This document shows positions 1-6,443 of a DNA stretch of 8,617 nucleotides, one piece after another. The stretch lies in the NCBI GenBank assembly GCA_903909925.1, contig CAIVXR010000206.1, positions 1-8,617 on the forward strand, in the 5' to 3' direction. The DNA comes from an uncultured beta proteobacterium. Lineage in GTDB: Bacteria > Pseudomonadota > Gammaproteobacteria > Burkholderiales > Burkholderiaceae. The first letter of the stretch is position 1. Every line of letters begins with the position of its first letter. The position numbers were made by a program, and so were the translations under genes. The notes under the pieces were generated by a model. That model was not told where the DNA came from. It saw nothing but the letters and a program-made list of their open reading frames with translations, and searched no databases.

Positions 1-51
1 AATCTCGCCGCGGTTAGCAATCAAAATTTTCTTAAACATGTTTGTAGTCAT
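1..51 (-). CDS. pccA: Biotin carboxylase / acyl-CoA carboxylase alpha subunit, N-terminal 17 codons only (gene runs off the left edge)
   Basis: The minus strand from 51 reads MTTNMFKKILIANRGEI, and the window ends exactly on a codon boundary. The stretch FKKILIANRGEI is the conserved N-terminus of biotin carboxylases (first strand and loop of the ATP-grasp enzyme). The gene starts 15 bp after the pccB stop, so it is the last visible gene of the scpA-meaB-pccB operon. It is most likely the biotin carboxylase / biotin carrier subunit of propionyl-CoA carboxylase, which charges biotin with bicarbonate for PccB. AccC or another acyl-CoA carboxylase subunit would begin the same way, so the PccA name rests on position. 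A second in-frame ATG (Met5, 37-39) gives the more usual N-terminus. Met1 is preferred because an AAAGG overlapping the pccB stop lies about 12 nt upstream of it, although that spacing is long. Confidence 0.85.
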   Translation of the reverse strand, partial: MTTNMFKKILIANRGEI

Positions 52-66
52 GATTTGTCAGCGCCT

Positions 67-1599
67 TTACAGGGGAATGTTGCCGTGTTTACGCGCAGGA
101 TTCTTCAAGTCTTTATCTTTTAACATTGCCAAGGAGCGTGCGATACGTTTGCGGGTTTCATGCGGCAAAATGACATCGTCAATATAGCCACGACGCCCTG
201 CTACAAATGGGTTTGCAAATTTAGATTTATATTCAGCTTCACGGGCTGCAATTTTCTCTGGATCAGATTTTTCTTCCCGGAAAATTATTTCTACAGCACC
301 CTTTGGGCCCATTACTGCAATTTCTGCAGATGGCCACGCAAAGTTCACATCCCCGCGTAAATGTTTAGATGCCATCACGTCATAGGCACCACCGTAAGCT
401 TTACGGGTAATCAGAGTGACTTTAGGTACCGTGCAATCTGCATAGGCATAGAGTAATTTCGCGCCATGTTTAATAATGCCGCCATACTCTTGTGCAGTAC
501 CCGGCATGAATCCTGGAACATCAACCAAAGTTACCACTGGGATATTGAAAGCGTCGCAGAAGCGCACAAAACGGGCAGCCTTAATGGAGGCTTTAATGTC
601 TAAACAACCAGCCAACACCAAGGGCTGGTTAGCTACGATACCGATAGAGCGGCCTTCCATGCGAACAAAACCAATCACAATATTTTTGGCATAGTCAGGC
701 TGAAGTTCAAAAAATTCACCATCATCGGCGATCTTCCTAATTAACTCTTTCATGTCATAAGGTTGATTGGGGTTTGATGGAACCAGTGTATCTAGTGAAA
801 AATCAGGCTCTTCAGTCCGATTAGCCCCTTTAATCAGCGGCGGCTTTTCTCGATTTGAGAGAGGCAGGTAGTTAAAGAATCTACGCAACATCATGATGGC
901 ATCTACATCATTATCAAAGGCTAAATCACATACACCAGAGACCGTTGAGTGTGTGAGTGCACCGCCTAATTCTTCTGAAGTAACATCCTCATGAGTAACC
1001 GTCTTCACCACTTCTGGGCCAGTCACAAACATATAAGAACTGTCTTTCACCATGAAGATGAAATCGGTCAGCGCTGGCGAATACACAGCGCCTCCTGCGC
1101 ACGGGCCCATGATTAAGGAAATCTGGGGAATTACACCTGAGGCGGTTACATTGCGTTGGAAGATTTCTGCATAGCCTCCTAAAGAAGCTACTCCTTCTTG
1201 AATTCGTGCGCCACCAGAATCATTTAAACCAATTACTGGCGCTCCAACTTTAAGGGCCTGATCCATGATCTTACAAATCTTTTCAGCATGGGCCTCTGAC
1301 AAAGATCCGCCTAACACTGTGAAGTCTTGTGAAAATACAAATACGAGGCGACCATTAATCATGCCGTAACCAGTCACCACACCATCCCCTGGAACTGTTT
1401 GATCTGCCATTCCAAAATCATGGCAACGGTGCTCTACAAACATGTCCCATTCTTCAAAAGTTCCAGCATCGAGAAGGAGTTCAATACGCTCACGGGCAGT
1501 GAGTTTGCCCTTAGCATGCTGAGCCGCAATCCGCTTTTGCCCGCCACCCAATCGGGCAAGCTCACGCTTTGCTTCTAGCTGTTGAATGATTTCCTTCAT
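67..1599 (-). CDS. pccB: Propionyl-CoA carboxylase beta (carboxyltransferase) subunit
   Basis: 510 aa, the full length usual for this family. The enzyme moves the carboxyl group from biotin on the alpha subunit to propionyl-CoA, giving methylmalonyl-CoA in the cytosol. The protein shows two crotonase-like carboxyltransferase halves. In the N-half, SGGARIQEG is at 128-136 and GPCAGGAVYSPAL at 165-177; these glycine-rich loops form the oxyanion hole and CoA site. In the C-half, the biotin-side signature DVPGFMPGTAQEYGG starts at 360 and TRKAYGGAYDVM is at 398-409. The end (NPF..GRRGYIDDVILPHETR, 463-483) is typical. There is no zinc finger as in AccD. The ATG start is supported by AAGGAG 6 nt upstream. 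Its place after the mutase and MeaB, and before a biotin carboxylase, favours propionyl-CoA over acetyl- or methylcrotonyl-CoA as substrate, but specificity cannot be proved from motifs alone. Confidence 0.95.
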   Translation of the reverse strand: MKEIIQQLEAKRELARLGGGQKRIAAQHAKGKLTARERIELLLDAGTFEEWDMFVEHRCHDFGMADQTVPGDGVVTGYGMINGRLVFVFSQDFTVLGGSLSEAHAEKICKIMDQALKVGAPVIGLNDSGGARIQEGVASLGGYAEIFQRNVTASGVIPQISLIMGPCAGGAVYSPALTDFIFMVKDSSYMFVTGPEVVKTVTHEDVTSEELGGALTHSTVSGVCDLAFDNDVDAIMMLRRFFNYLPLSNREKPPLIKGANRTEEPDFSLDTLVPSNPNQPYDMKELIRKIADDGEFFELQPDYAKNIVIGFVRMEGRSIGIVANQPLVLAGCLDIKASIKAARFVRFCDAFNIPVVTLVDVPGFMPGTAQEYGGIIKHGAKLLYAYADCTVPKVTLITRKAYGGAYDVMASKHLRGDVNFAWPSAEIAVMGPKGAVEIIFREEKSDPEKIAAREAEYKSKFANPFVAGRRGYIDDVILPHETRKRIARSLAMLKDKDLKNPARKHGNIPL

Positions 1600-1605
1600 G
1601 ACCTA

Positions 1606-1611
1606 CTCCTT
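1606..1611 (-). promoter_or_regulatory. Strong Shine-Dalgarno of pccB, overlapping the meaB stop
   Basis: The minus strand reads TAAGGAG then 6 nt then ATG. The TAA is the meaB stop (1612-1610) and shares bases with the AAGGAG ribosome binding site of pccB. Such an overlap lets a ribosome ending on meaB re-initiate at pccB, so translational coupling is likely. It also fixes the pccB start at 1599. Confidence 0.8.
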
Positions 1612-2635
1612 AGAAAAATTCATGCCCCATGGATTCTAGTAAGCGTCTTGCCGCTACTGAAGCTGCCATAGTTCCCTGATTTACCTGTGTAATTAAGATT
1701 GGTAGAAGCTCTTGAACTGCTGCATTGTTGCGAAAGGCGCTCTTTAAGCCAGCATCAATGCGATCCCACATCCAGGCGCCTGCTTGCTGCTTACGACGGC
1801 TTTCAAACTTGCCATTTGCCTTTTGCAGCTTTTCAAAATGCATTACCTTCTCCCAAAGTTCGGGCACACCTTTACCCTCGAGTGCACTTAAGGTCATTAC
1901 CGTGGGATGCCAAAATTCTTGATCGTGTGAGGCATGGTCTGGATTGCCCTGAAAGCCAAGCAAGCGCAAAGAGCTTGTAATAAATAATTGCGCCCGCATT
2001 GCGGCATCAGGATCAATATCGACTTTATTAATTGCAATGAGATCGGCAATCTCCATCACGCCTTTTTTGATGGCCTGAAGATCATCACCGGCATTGGGCA
2101 ACTGCATCAGCAAGAACATATCGGTCATACCAGCAACCGCAATTTCGCTTTGGCCAACACCGACCGTCTCAACAATAATGACATCAAAACCTGCCGCCTC
2201 TGCAACCAGCATAGCTTCACGGGTTTTCTCTGCAACGCCACCCAGCGCTCCTGAGGATGGGCTTGGTCTAATGAAGGCATCTTCTAAAACTGAGAGCCGC
2301 TCCATACGGGTCTTGTCACCCAAAATAGATCCACCAGACAAACTCGAAGATGGATCAATCGCCATCACGGCAACCCGATGGCCTTTTTCAATTAAGTACA
2401 GTCCAAGAGCTTCAATGAGAGTCGATTTACCAACACCTGGAACTCCTGAAATTCCCAAACGAAAGGAATTACCAGTCTTTGGTAATAAGGTATTGAGTAC
2501 CTCATCCGCACGTTTGCGATGATCTAAGCGTGTAGATTCAAGCAACGTAATAATCTTTGCCAAAGCGCGTCGCTGTTTAAGCGATGGTGCGCTCGTGAGA
2601 TCACTCACTAAGATCTGATCAGCGGCTTGGAGCAT
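1610..2635 (-). CDS. meaB: MeaB / ArgK-type G3E GTPase, chaperone of methylmalonyl-CoA mutase
   Basis: 341 aa, normal length for MeaB. MeaB proteins use GTP to gate loading of adenosylcobalamin into methylmalonyl-CoA mutase and to protect or rescue the enzyme from inactivated cofactor; the human homologue is MMAA. Visible G motifs are the P-loop GVPGVGKST at 64-72, GDKTRMERL at 106-114, ETVGVGQSE at 156-164, NKVD at 203-206 and SALEGKGV at 250-257. The N-terminal helical segment before the P-loop and the C-terminal dimerisation region (about 260-341) are also in place. The older name ArgK (arginine transport kinase) is a misassignment. The gene sits between scpA and pccB. Its start is 15 bp after the scpA stop, and no good Shine-Dalgarno is visible, so it may depend on coupling to scpA. 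The ATG is the first possible start after the scpA stop, which is in the same frame. Confidence 0.95.
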   Translation of the reverse strand: MLQAADQILVSDLTSAPSLKQRRALAKIITLLESTRLDHRKRADEVLNTLLPKTGNSFRLGISGVPGVGKSTLIEALGLYLIEKGHRVAVMAIDPSSSLSGGSILGDKTRMERLSVLEDAFIRPSPSSGALGGVAEKTREAMLVAEAAGFDVIIVETVGVGQSEIAVAGMTDMFLLMQLPNAGDDLQAIKKGVMEIADLIAINKVDIDPDAAMRAQLFITSSLRLLGFQGNPDHASHDQEFWHPTVMTLSALEGKGVPELWEKVMHFEKLQKANGKFESRRKQQAGAWMWDRIDAGLKSAFRNNAAVQELLPILITQVNQGTMAASVAARRLLESMGHEFF

Positions 2636-2650
2636 GCAATGGAATCCGAG

Positions 2651-4834
2651 TTAGGCAGATTTGATGGATTTGCGAATCTGCTCAAGCACATCCTTCGCTG
2701 AAGCTGGGATAGGAGTGCCTGGGCCATAAATACCTTTCACACCGGCTTCGTAAAGAAACTCGTAATCTTGTCTTGGAATCACTCCGCCCACAAAGACGAT
2801 GATGTCATCAGAACCTTGTTTTTTGAGTTCTGCAATGATGGCAGGTACTAGCGTCTTATGGCCTGCAGCTAAAGTAGAAACACCTAAGGCATGCACATCA
2901 TTCTCAATCGCTTGGCGTGCGCACTCTTCAGGCGTTTGGAATAAGGGGCCAATATCAACGTCAAAGCCCAAGTCTGCATAGGCTGTAGCAACTACCTTAG
3001 CACCCCGATCATGTCCATCTTGGCCAAGCTTGGCGATCATCACGCGTGGGCGACGACCAAATTCTTTTGCAAAGTCGGCAATTTCTACTTTGAGTTTTTC
3101 CCAGCCCTCGGCTGAGTCATAGGCAGCTGCATACACTCCGGTCACCTTTTGAGTATCAGCGCGATGGCGCCCGTAAATTTTTTCCAATGCATCAGATACT
3201 TCACCCACAGTGGCACGTAAACGGATGGCATGAATAGCCAATTCCAATAGGTTCCCGGTGTTATCTTCAGCGGCTTTTGTTAATGCTTCTAATGCAGCTA
3301 CTACTTTATTGCTATCACGCTTTGCTCTAATCTCTTTTAAGAGCATTACTTGACCTTCACGAACACGATCGTTATCAATCATTAAGACATCAACGAGATC
3401 TTCTTTATCCAGTTTGTATTTATTGACACCAACAATGACATCCGCACCAGAGTCAATCTTGGCTTGTTTTTCAGCAGCAGCAGCCTCAATCTTCAGCTTA
3501 GCCCAACCACTTTCTACAGCCTTGGTCATACCGCCCATGGCATCCACTTCTTGAATAATTTCCCAAGCCTTGTCTGCCATCTCTTGCGTGAGTTTTTCCA
3601 TCATGTAAGAGCCAGCCCAAGGATCAATTACGCTCGTAATATGCGTTTCTTCCTGAAGAATTAACTGGGTATTGCGTGCAATGCGACTAGAAAACTCGGA
3701 TGGTAAAGCAATTGCCTCATCAAAAGAATTGGTGTGTAAAGATTGTGTTCCACCAAATACAGCCGCCATGGCTTCAACAGTTGTTCTCACGACATTGTTA
3801 TAGGGGTCTTGTTCCGTTAATGACCAGCCCGATGTTTGGCAATGGGTACGCAACATTAAAGACTTTGGATTCTTTGGCTCAAATGACTTCATGATCCGCC
3901 ACCACAATAATCTGGCAGCGCGTAATTTAGCGACCTCTAAATAGAAGTTCATGCCAATCGCAAAAAAGAATGACAAACGACCTGCAAAGCCATCAATATC
4001 TAATCCTTTGGCAAGTGCTGTTTTGACATACTCTTTACCGTCAGCCAATGTAAAAGCCAATTCCAGAACTTGATTAGCGCCAGCTTCTTGCATGTGATAA
4101 CCAGAAATGGATATCGAATTAAATTTAGGCATGTGCTTGGCGGTGTATTCAATGATGTCGCCAATAATGCGCATGGAAGGCTCTGGTGGATAAATATAGG
4201 TATTGCGCACCATGAACTCTTTCAGAATATCGTTCTGAATCGTGCCAGACAATTGCTCTTGCTTGACACCTTGCTCTTCACCAGCAACGATATAACCAGC
4301 CAGTACCGGTAATACAGCGCCATTCATGGTCATCGAAACAGAAACTTTATCTAATGGAATGCCATCAAACAAAATCTTCATGTCTTCTACCGAATCAATC
4401 GCAACGCCCGCTTTACCAACGTCGCCGGTAACGCGTGGATGGTCTGAGTCATATCCGCGGTGCGTGGCTAAATCAAATGCAACCGATACACCCTGGCCGC
4501 CAGCATCGAGTGCTTTGCGATAAAACGCGTTCGACTCTTGTGCAGTTGAGAAACCAGCGTACTGACGTATTGTCCAGGGGCGCACTGAATACATGGTTGC
4601 TTGGGGGCCGCGTAGGTATGGCTCAAAACCTGGCAAGGTATTGGTGTAATTTAAGTCTTGCGTATCTGCAGCGGTATAAAGCGCCTTAATGTGAATACCA
4701 TCTGGAGTATTCCAACCAAGCTTCTCAGAATCGCCATTGGGGGCCGACTTCTGGGCAGACTTTTTCCAAGCATCCAGATTGGCCTCTGGAACTGCTGGCC
4801 AAGGACTTACTGACCGCTTCTTTTCTGAACTCAC
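2651..4834 (-). CDS. scpA: Methylmalonyl-CoA mutase, single-chain (homodimer type), GTG start
   Basis: 727 aa. It catalyses the B12-dependent rearrangement between (R)-methylmalonyl-CoA and succinyl-CoA, the last step of propionyl-CoA entry to the TCA cycle. The N-terminal substrate barrel covers about 45-580 and holds TIRQYAGFST (88-97), EFMVRNTYIYPP (206-217) and SGYHMQEAGA (244-253). By alignment with the Propionibacterium enzyme, Y92, R210 and H247 match the active-site Tyr89, Arg207 and His244. The C-terminal cobalamin domain (about 595-727) has DGHDRG at 606-611, where H608 is the lower cobalt ligand, then GVSTLAAGHK (651-660) and FVGGVIP (681-687). All key residues are present. The start codon is GTG, supported by AGGAG 6 nt upstream. 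It is the first gene of the operon. Both domains in one chain match the proteobacterial and human form rather than the MutA/MutB pair. Confidence 0.97.
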   Translation of the reverse strand: MSSEKKRSVSPWPAVPEANLDAWKKSAQKSAPNGDSEKLGWNTPDGIHIKALYTAADTQDLNYTNTLPGFEPYLRGPQATMYSVRPWTIRQYAGFSTAQESNAFYRKALDAGGQGVSVAFDLATHRGYDSDHPRVTGDVGKAGVAIDSVEDMKILFDGIPLDKVSVSMTMNGAVLPVLAGYIVAGEEQGVKQEQLSGTIQNDILKEFMVRNTYIYPPEPSMRIIGDIIEYTAKHMPKFNSISISGYHMQEAGANQVLELAFTLADGKEYVKTALAKGLDIDGFAGRLSFFFAIGMNFYLEVAKLRAARLLWWRIMKSFEPKNPKSLMLRTHCQTSGWSLTEQDPYNNVVRTTVEAMAAVFGGTQSLHTNSFDEAIALPSEFSSRIARNTQLILQEETHITSVIDPWAGSYMMEKLTQEMADKAWEIIQEVDAMGGMTKAVESGWAKLKIEAAAAEKQAKIDSGADVIVGVNKYKLDKEDLVDVLMIDNDRVREGQVMLLKEIRAKRDSNKVVAALEALTKAAEDNTGNLLELAIHAIRLRATVGEVSDALEKIYGRHRADTQKVTGVYAAAYDSAEGWEKLKVEIADFAKEFGRRPRVMIAKLGQDGHDRGAKVVATAYADLGFDVDIGPLFQTPEECARQAIENDVHALGVSTLAAGHKTLVPAIIAELKKQGSDDIIVFVGGVIPRQDYEFLYEAGVKGIYGPGTPIPASAKDVLEQIRKSIKSA

Positions 4835-4840
4835 AAAACA

Positions 4841-4845
4841 CTCCT
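4841..4845 (-). promoter_or_regulatory. Shine-Dalgarno of scpA, deciding the GTG start
   Basis: AGGAG on the minus strand stands 6 nt before the GTG at 4834-4832. No ATG with comparable support is near, and translation from this GTG gives a normal mutase N-terminus (fMet-SSEKKRSV...). This is why GTG was chosen. Confidence 0.8.
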
Positions 4846-4879
4846 GGTTGATTTTGTTGCGTTGCAGCTAACTGTGCTA

Positions 4880-4908
4880 ATTCTGCTTGACTATTTAGAA
4901 TTTGTCCA
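4880..4908 (-). promoter_or_regulatory. Candidate sigma-70 promoter of the scpA-meaB-pccB operon
   Basis: On the minus strand TGGACA (4908-4903, 5 of 6 to TTGACA) is followed by a 17-bp spacer and CAGAAT (4885-4880, 4 of 6 to TATAAT). A start near 4873 would give a leader of about 38 nt carrying the AGGAG site, which is too short for a cobalamin riboswitch. A palindrome ends 3 bp upstream of the -35 box. The -35 lies inside the opposed gntR promoter, so the two promoters overlap. Called by eye only. Confidence 0.45.
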
Positions 4909-4916
4909 GCTATTAT
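4887..4916 (+). promoter_or_regulatory. Candidate sigma-70 promoter of the GntR-family regulator gene
   Basis: TTGACT (4887-4892, 5 of 6) and TATTAT (4911-4916, 5 of 6) are separated by 18 bp. Transcription would begin around 4922-4924, only about 6 nt before the ATG at 4929, giving a nearly leaderless message. This fits the lack of a Shine-Dalgarno sequence. The -10 box and start point lie within the 16-bp palindrome, so binding there would block this promoter. Confidence 0.45.
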
Positions 4917-4927
4917 GTATACATAAT
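4912..4927. promoter_or_regulatory. Perfect 16-bp palindrome, likely operator of the GntR regulator
   Basis: ATTATGTATACATAAT is identical to its reverse complement over 16 bp. Its TGTATACA core is the kind of GT-N2-AC dyad bound by GntR proteins of the FadR/FCD branch. It lies in the gap between the divergent regulator and the mutase operon, covers the putative -10 and start point of the regulator gene, and ends 1 bp before its ATG. It also sits just upstream of the scpA -35 box. Autorepression together with control of the operon is the natural reading. The symmetry is seen; the binding protein is inferred. Confidence 0.6.
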
Positions 4928-4928
4928 T

Positions 4929-5567
4929 ATGAATACAAAACTAATCAATAGACCTCTATATGAAGATGTAGCCGATAGGCTGCGAGAGCAGATATTTAGC
5001 AAGCTTTTGGCACCAGGAAGCTGGCTGGATGAACAATCCCTGGCGCTGCAATTTGGAATTAGCCGCACCCCAATGCGAGAAGCCATTAAGGCCCTAGCCT
5101 CAGAGGGTTTAGTAACCATGAAAATGCGTCGTGGCGCCTATGTAACGGAGGTAAATCGCGGCGATTTGGAACAAATTTATACCGTTTTGTCGCTACTAGA
5201 GAGTCAGGCAGCTCGGGAATCAGCCTTACAAGCAACTGAAGATGAGCTCAATCTCTTAGATCACCTCCACCACCGCTTAGAAAAGGCTGCAGCAGACCGA
5301 GATATAGAGCAATTTTTTGATATTAATGGCAAATTTCATGAGCTCATTCAAGAAATCGCTGGCAATCGCTGGATGAATGACGTTATTACCGATCTTCGAA
5401 AAGTTCTTAAATTACACCGTAAAGACTCATTAACCAGCACAGGAAGGCTGCAAAGCTCACTTCTTGAGCATCGAGAGATTCTTCAGGCAATTCTAAAGCG
5501 GGATGAATCAGCAGCTGAGGCGGCTATGCAAAAGCACTTTGCACGCAGCTTAGAAGCTATTAGATAA
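4929..5567 (+). CDS. GntR-family transcriptional regulator, FadR/FCD subfamily
   Basis: 212 aa, normal size for this group. The N-terminal winged helix-turn-helix spans about 9-75, with PLYEDVADRLREQI (9-22), DEQSLALQFGISRTPMREAIKAL starting at 34 and the wing GLVTMKMRRGAYV (60-72). The C-terminal all-helical FCD ligand domain spans about 80-205. Likely metal-site histidines are H137 (KFHELI), H181 (EHREIL) and H203 (KHFARS); the usual Asp four residues before the first His is Asn133 here. Such regulators mostly sense small organic acids or CoA-related metabolites and often repress a neighbouring catabolic operon. It is divergent from scpA across 94 bp containing a perfect palindrome, so it probably controls propionyl-CoA use. 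Its ligand is unknown. A longer frame from a TTG at 4902 is possible, but it adds a sequence not typical of the family, so the ATG at 4929 was chosen. No Shine-Dalgarno is visible. Confidence 0.9.
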   Translation: MNTKLINRPLYEDVADRLREQIFSKLLAPGSWLDEQSLALQFGISRTPMREAIKALASEGLVTMKMRRGAYVTEVNRGDLEQIYTVLSLLESQAARESALQATEDELNLLDHLHHRLEKAAADRDIEQFFDINGKFHELIQEIAGNRWMNDVITDLRKVLKLHRKDSLTSTGRLQSSLLEHREILQAILKRDESAAEAAMQKHFARSLEAIR

Positions 5568-5582
5568 TAATAAATACCTATA

Positions 5583-5617
5583 AATAACAACGGCTTAGAT
5601 ATGAATTCTAAGTTATT
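5583..5617. terminator. Weak hairpin between convergent genes, possible bidirectional terminator
   Basis: The 74-bp gap between the regulator and the convergent cytochrome gene contains CTTAGA (5594-5599), a 7-nt loop and TCTAAG (5607-5612). Outside it, AATAA (5583-5587) and TTATT (5613-5617) can add pairs across a bulge. The stem is short and AT-rich, and there is no clean T-run on either side, so termination activity is uncertain. Its placement is what would be expected of a shared terminator. Confidence 0.3.
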
Positions 5618-5641
5618 ACTTTATATAAAGTCTTCCCAGAC

Positions 5642-5995
5642 TTATTTCCTGACAACAAAGTTTCCAGGCAAAGAAGCCAGATATGCAGCGATATCTTGCA
5701 TATCCGCATCAGAGAATGCTTGCACTTGTGAGCCCATGATGGCGTTATTACGACCATATTGAGGGTTGCTACCCCCTAATTTGTAGGCTTTTAGTGCGTA
5801 GTAAAGATAGTCAGCATGTTGCCCAGCCAGTTTTGGATAAATCGGCAGAATGGGTGCATTCAGTCCAGCTCCATGGCAAGAAGCACAATTGCCCTTCTCA
5901 ACTAAAGCTTGGCCCTTATCTACGCTAGCAGCACTAGCAACATTCGCCAGCCCAAGACTAGAGAACAAAACTGCGGTGATTAGTGCAAATTTCAT
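5642..5995 (-). CDS. Periplasmic monoheme cytochrome c, class I / c4-like
   Basis: 117 aa. A Sec signal peptide is clear (MKFALITAVLF...ANVASA, cleavage likely after residue 22), giving a mature protein of about 95 aa. One heme site, CASCH, is at 37-41. The class I fold is supported by PKLAGQHADYL (54-64), M87 in NNAIMGSQ as probable sixth heme ligand, and the C-terminal helix FSDADMQDIAAYLASLPG (94-111). These match single domains of cytochrome c4. It should carry electrons in the periplasm. It follows the second cytochrome gene by 13 bp on the same strand, so the two are very likely co-transcribed and may act as a pair. The partner enzyme is not in the window. Only a weak GAG is seen upstream of the ATG. 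Confidence 0.9.
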   Translation of the reverse strand: MKFALITAVLFSSLGLANVASAASVDKGQALVEKGNCASCHGAGLNAPILPIYPKLAGQHADYLYYALKAYKLGGSNPQYGRNNAIMGSQVQAFSDADMQDIAAYLASLPGNFVVRK

Positions 5996-6008
5996 AAACG
6001 TATCTCAA

Positions 6009-6374
6009 TCACTTCAATGGGTTTTTAGGTGAGCTGGCTGTTTGCGCAGCATAGTATTCGCCAAGGTCGGCCATATCCTGCTCAGAAAGACTGCCGGCAA
6101 TAGCACGCATAGTCGGATGCTTTCTTTCGCCCTTCTTATATGCTGTTAATGCGCTTGCGATATAGGCCGCATTTTGACCACCAATCATCGGAACTTTATA
6201 GACTAAGGGATAGTCAGCGCGGTATTCTGGAATAGAGTGACAGCCAACACATAGCCATACTTTGGAATTTGCAGCTGCAGCGCTGCCTTTTACCTCATCA
6301 GCCTGAGCTGTAAATCCAGTAAGCGCTAAGGTAGCGGCCAGCAGGAATTGAGGAAGAATTGTTATTTTTTTCAT
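6009..6374 (-). CDS. Periplasmic monoheme cytochrome c, first gene of a two-cytochrome operon
   Basis: 121 aa. The signal peptide is MKKITILPQF...FTAQA with cleavage expected after residue 25. The heme motif CVGCH is at 42-46, and M89 in KHPTMRAIAG is the likely axial methionine. PMIGGQNAAYIASALTAYKKG (62-82) and SLSEQDMADLGEYYAAQ (95-111) are c4-type domain features. The sequence CHSIPEYRADYPLVYKVP after the heme is of a type found in paired small cytochromes of Burkholderiales. With its downstream neighbour it resembles cytochrome c4 split into two chains. The ATG at 6374 has no clear Shine-Dalgarno. A perfect FNR-type box lies 20-33 bp upstream. Identity as a c-type cytochrome is sure; its redox partner is not known. 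Confidence 0.9.
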   Translation of the reverse strand: MKKITILPQFLLAATLALTGFTAQADEVKGSAAAANSKVWLCVGCHSIPEYRADYPLVYKVPMIGGQNAAYIASALTAYKKGERKHPTMRAIAGSLSEQDMADLGEYYAAQTASSPKNPLK

Positions 6375-6393
6375 AGGAATCAGTTTTATGAGC

Positions 6394-6407
6394 TTGATTT
6401 AAATCAA
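6394..6407. promoter_or_regulatory. Perfect FNR/ANR-type box upstream of the cytochrome pair
   Basis: TTGATTTAAATCAA is a perfect 14-bp palindrome and fits the FNR consensus TTGAT-N4-ATCAA with no mismatch. Its centre is about 26 bp upstream of the cytochrome ATG. That is too close to sit at the activating -41.5 position for this gene. With TATACT on the minus strand (6421-6416, 5 of 6 to a -10 box) the start would be near 6409 and the box would cover the first transcribed bases, which suggests repression when oxygen is low. No good -35 was found for that -10. An unrelated palindrome-binding regulator is also possible. Confidence 0.5.
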
Positions 6408-6443
6408 CCTGCAAGAGTATAGCGGACTGAGCTCTCTAAAGAC

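Noticed and set aside
476..694. Open frames antisense to pccB and scpA (for example 160-360, 476-694, 4435-4689)
   Set aside because: All are short, opposite to conserved coding sequence and lack initiation signals or family features.
2094..2522. 142-codon open frame antisense to meaB
   Set aside because: It lies wholly within a strongly supported gene, has no recognisable domain or ribosome site, and is a codon-bias shadow.
4902..4928. N-terminal extension of the GntR regulator from a TTG codon
   Set aside because: It has no ribosome site, runs through the palindrome and promoter, and adds residues not typical of the family; the ATG at 4929 gives a standard N-terminus.
4835..4928. Cobalamin riboswitch in front of the mutase operon
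   Set aside because: The whole gap is 94 bp and the predicted leader is about 38 nt, too short for a B12 riboswitch, and no B12-box-like sequence was seen.
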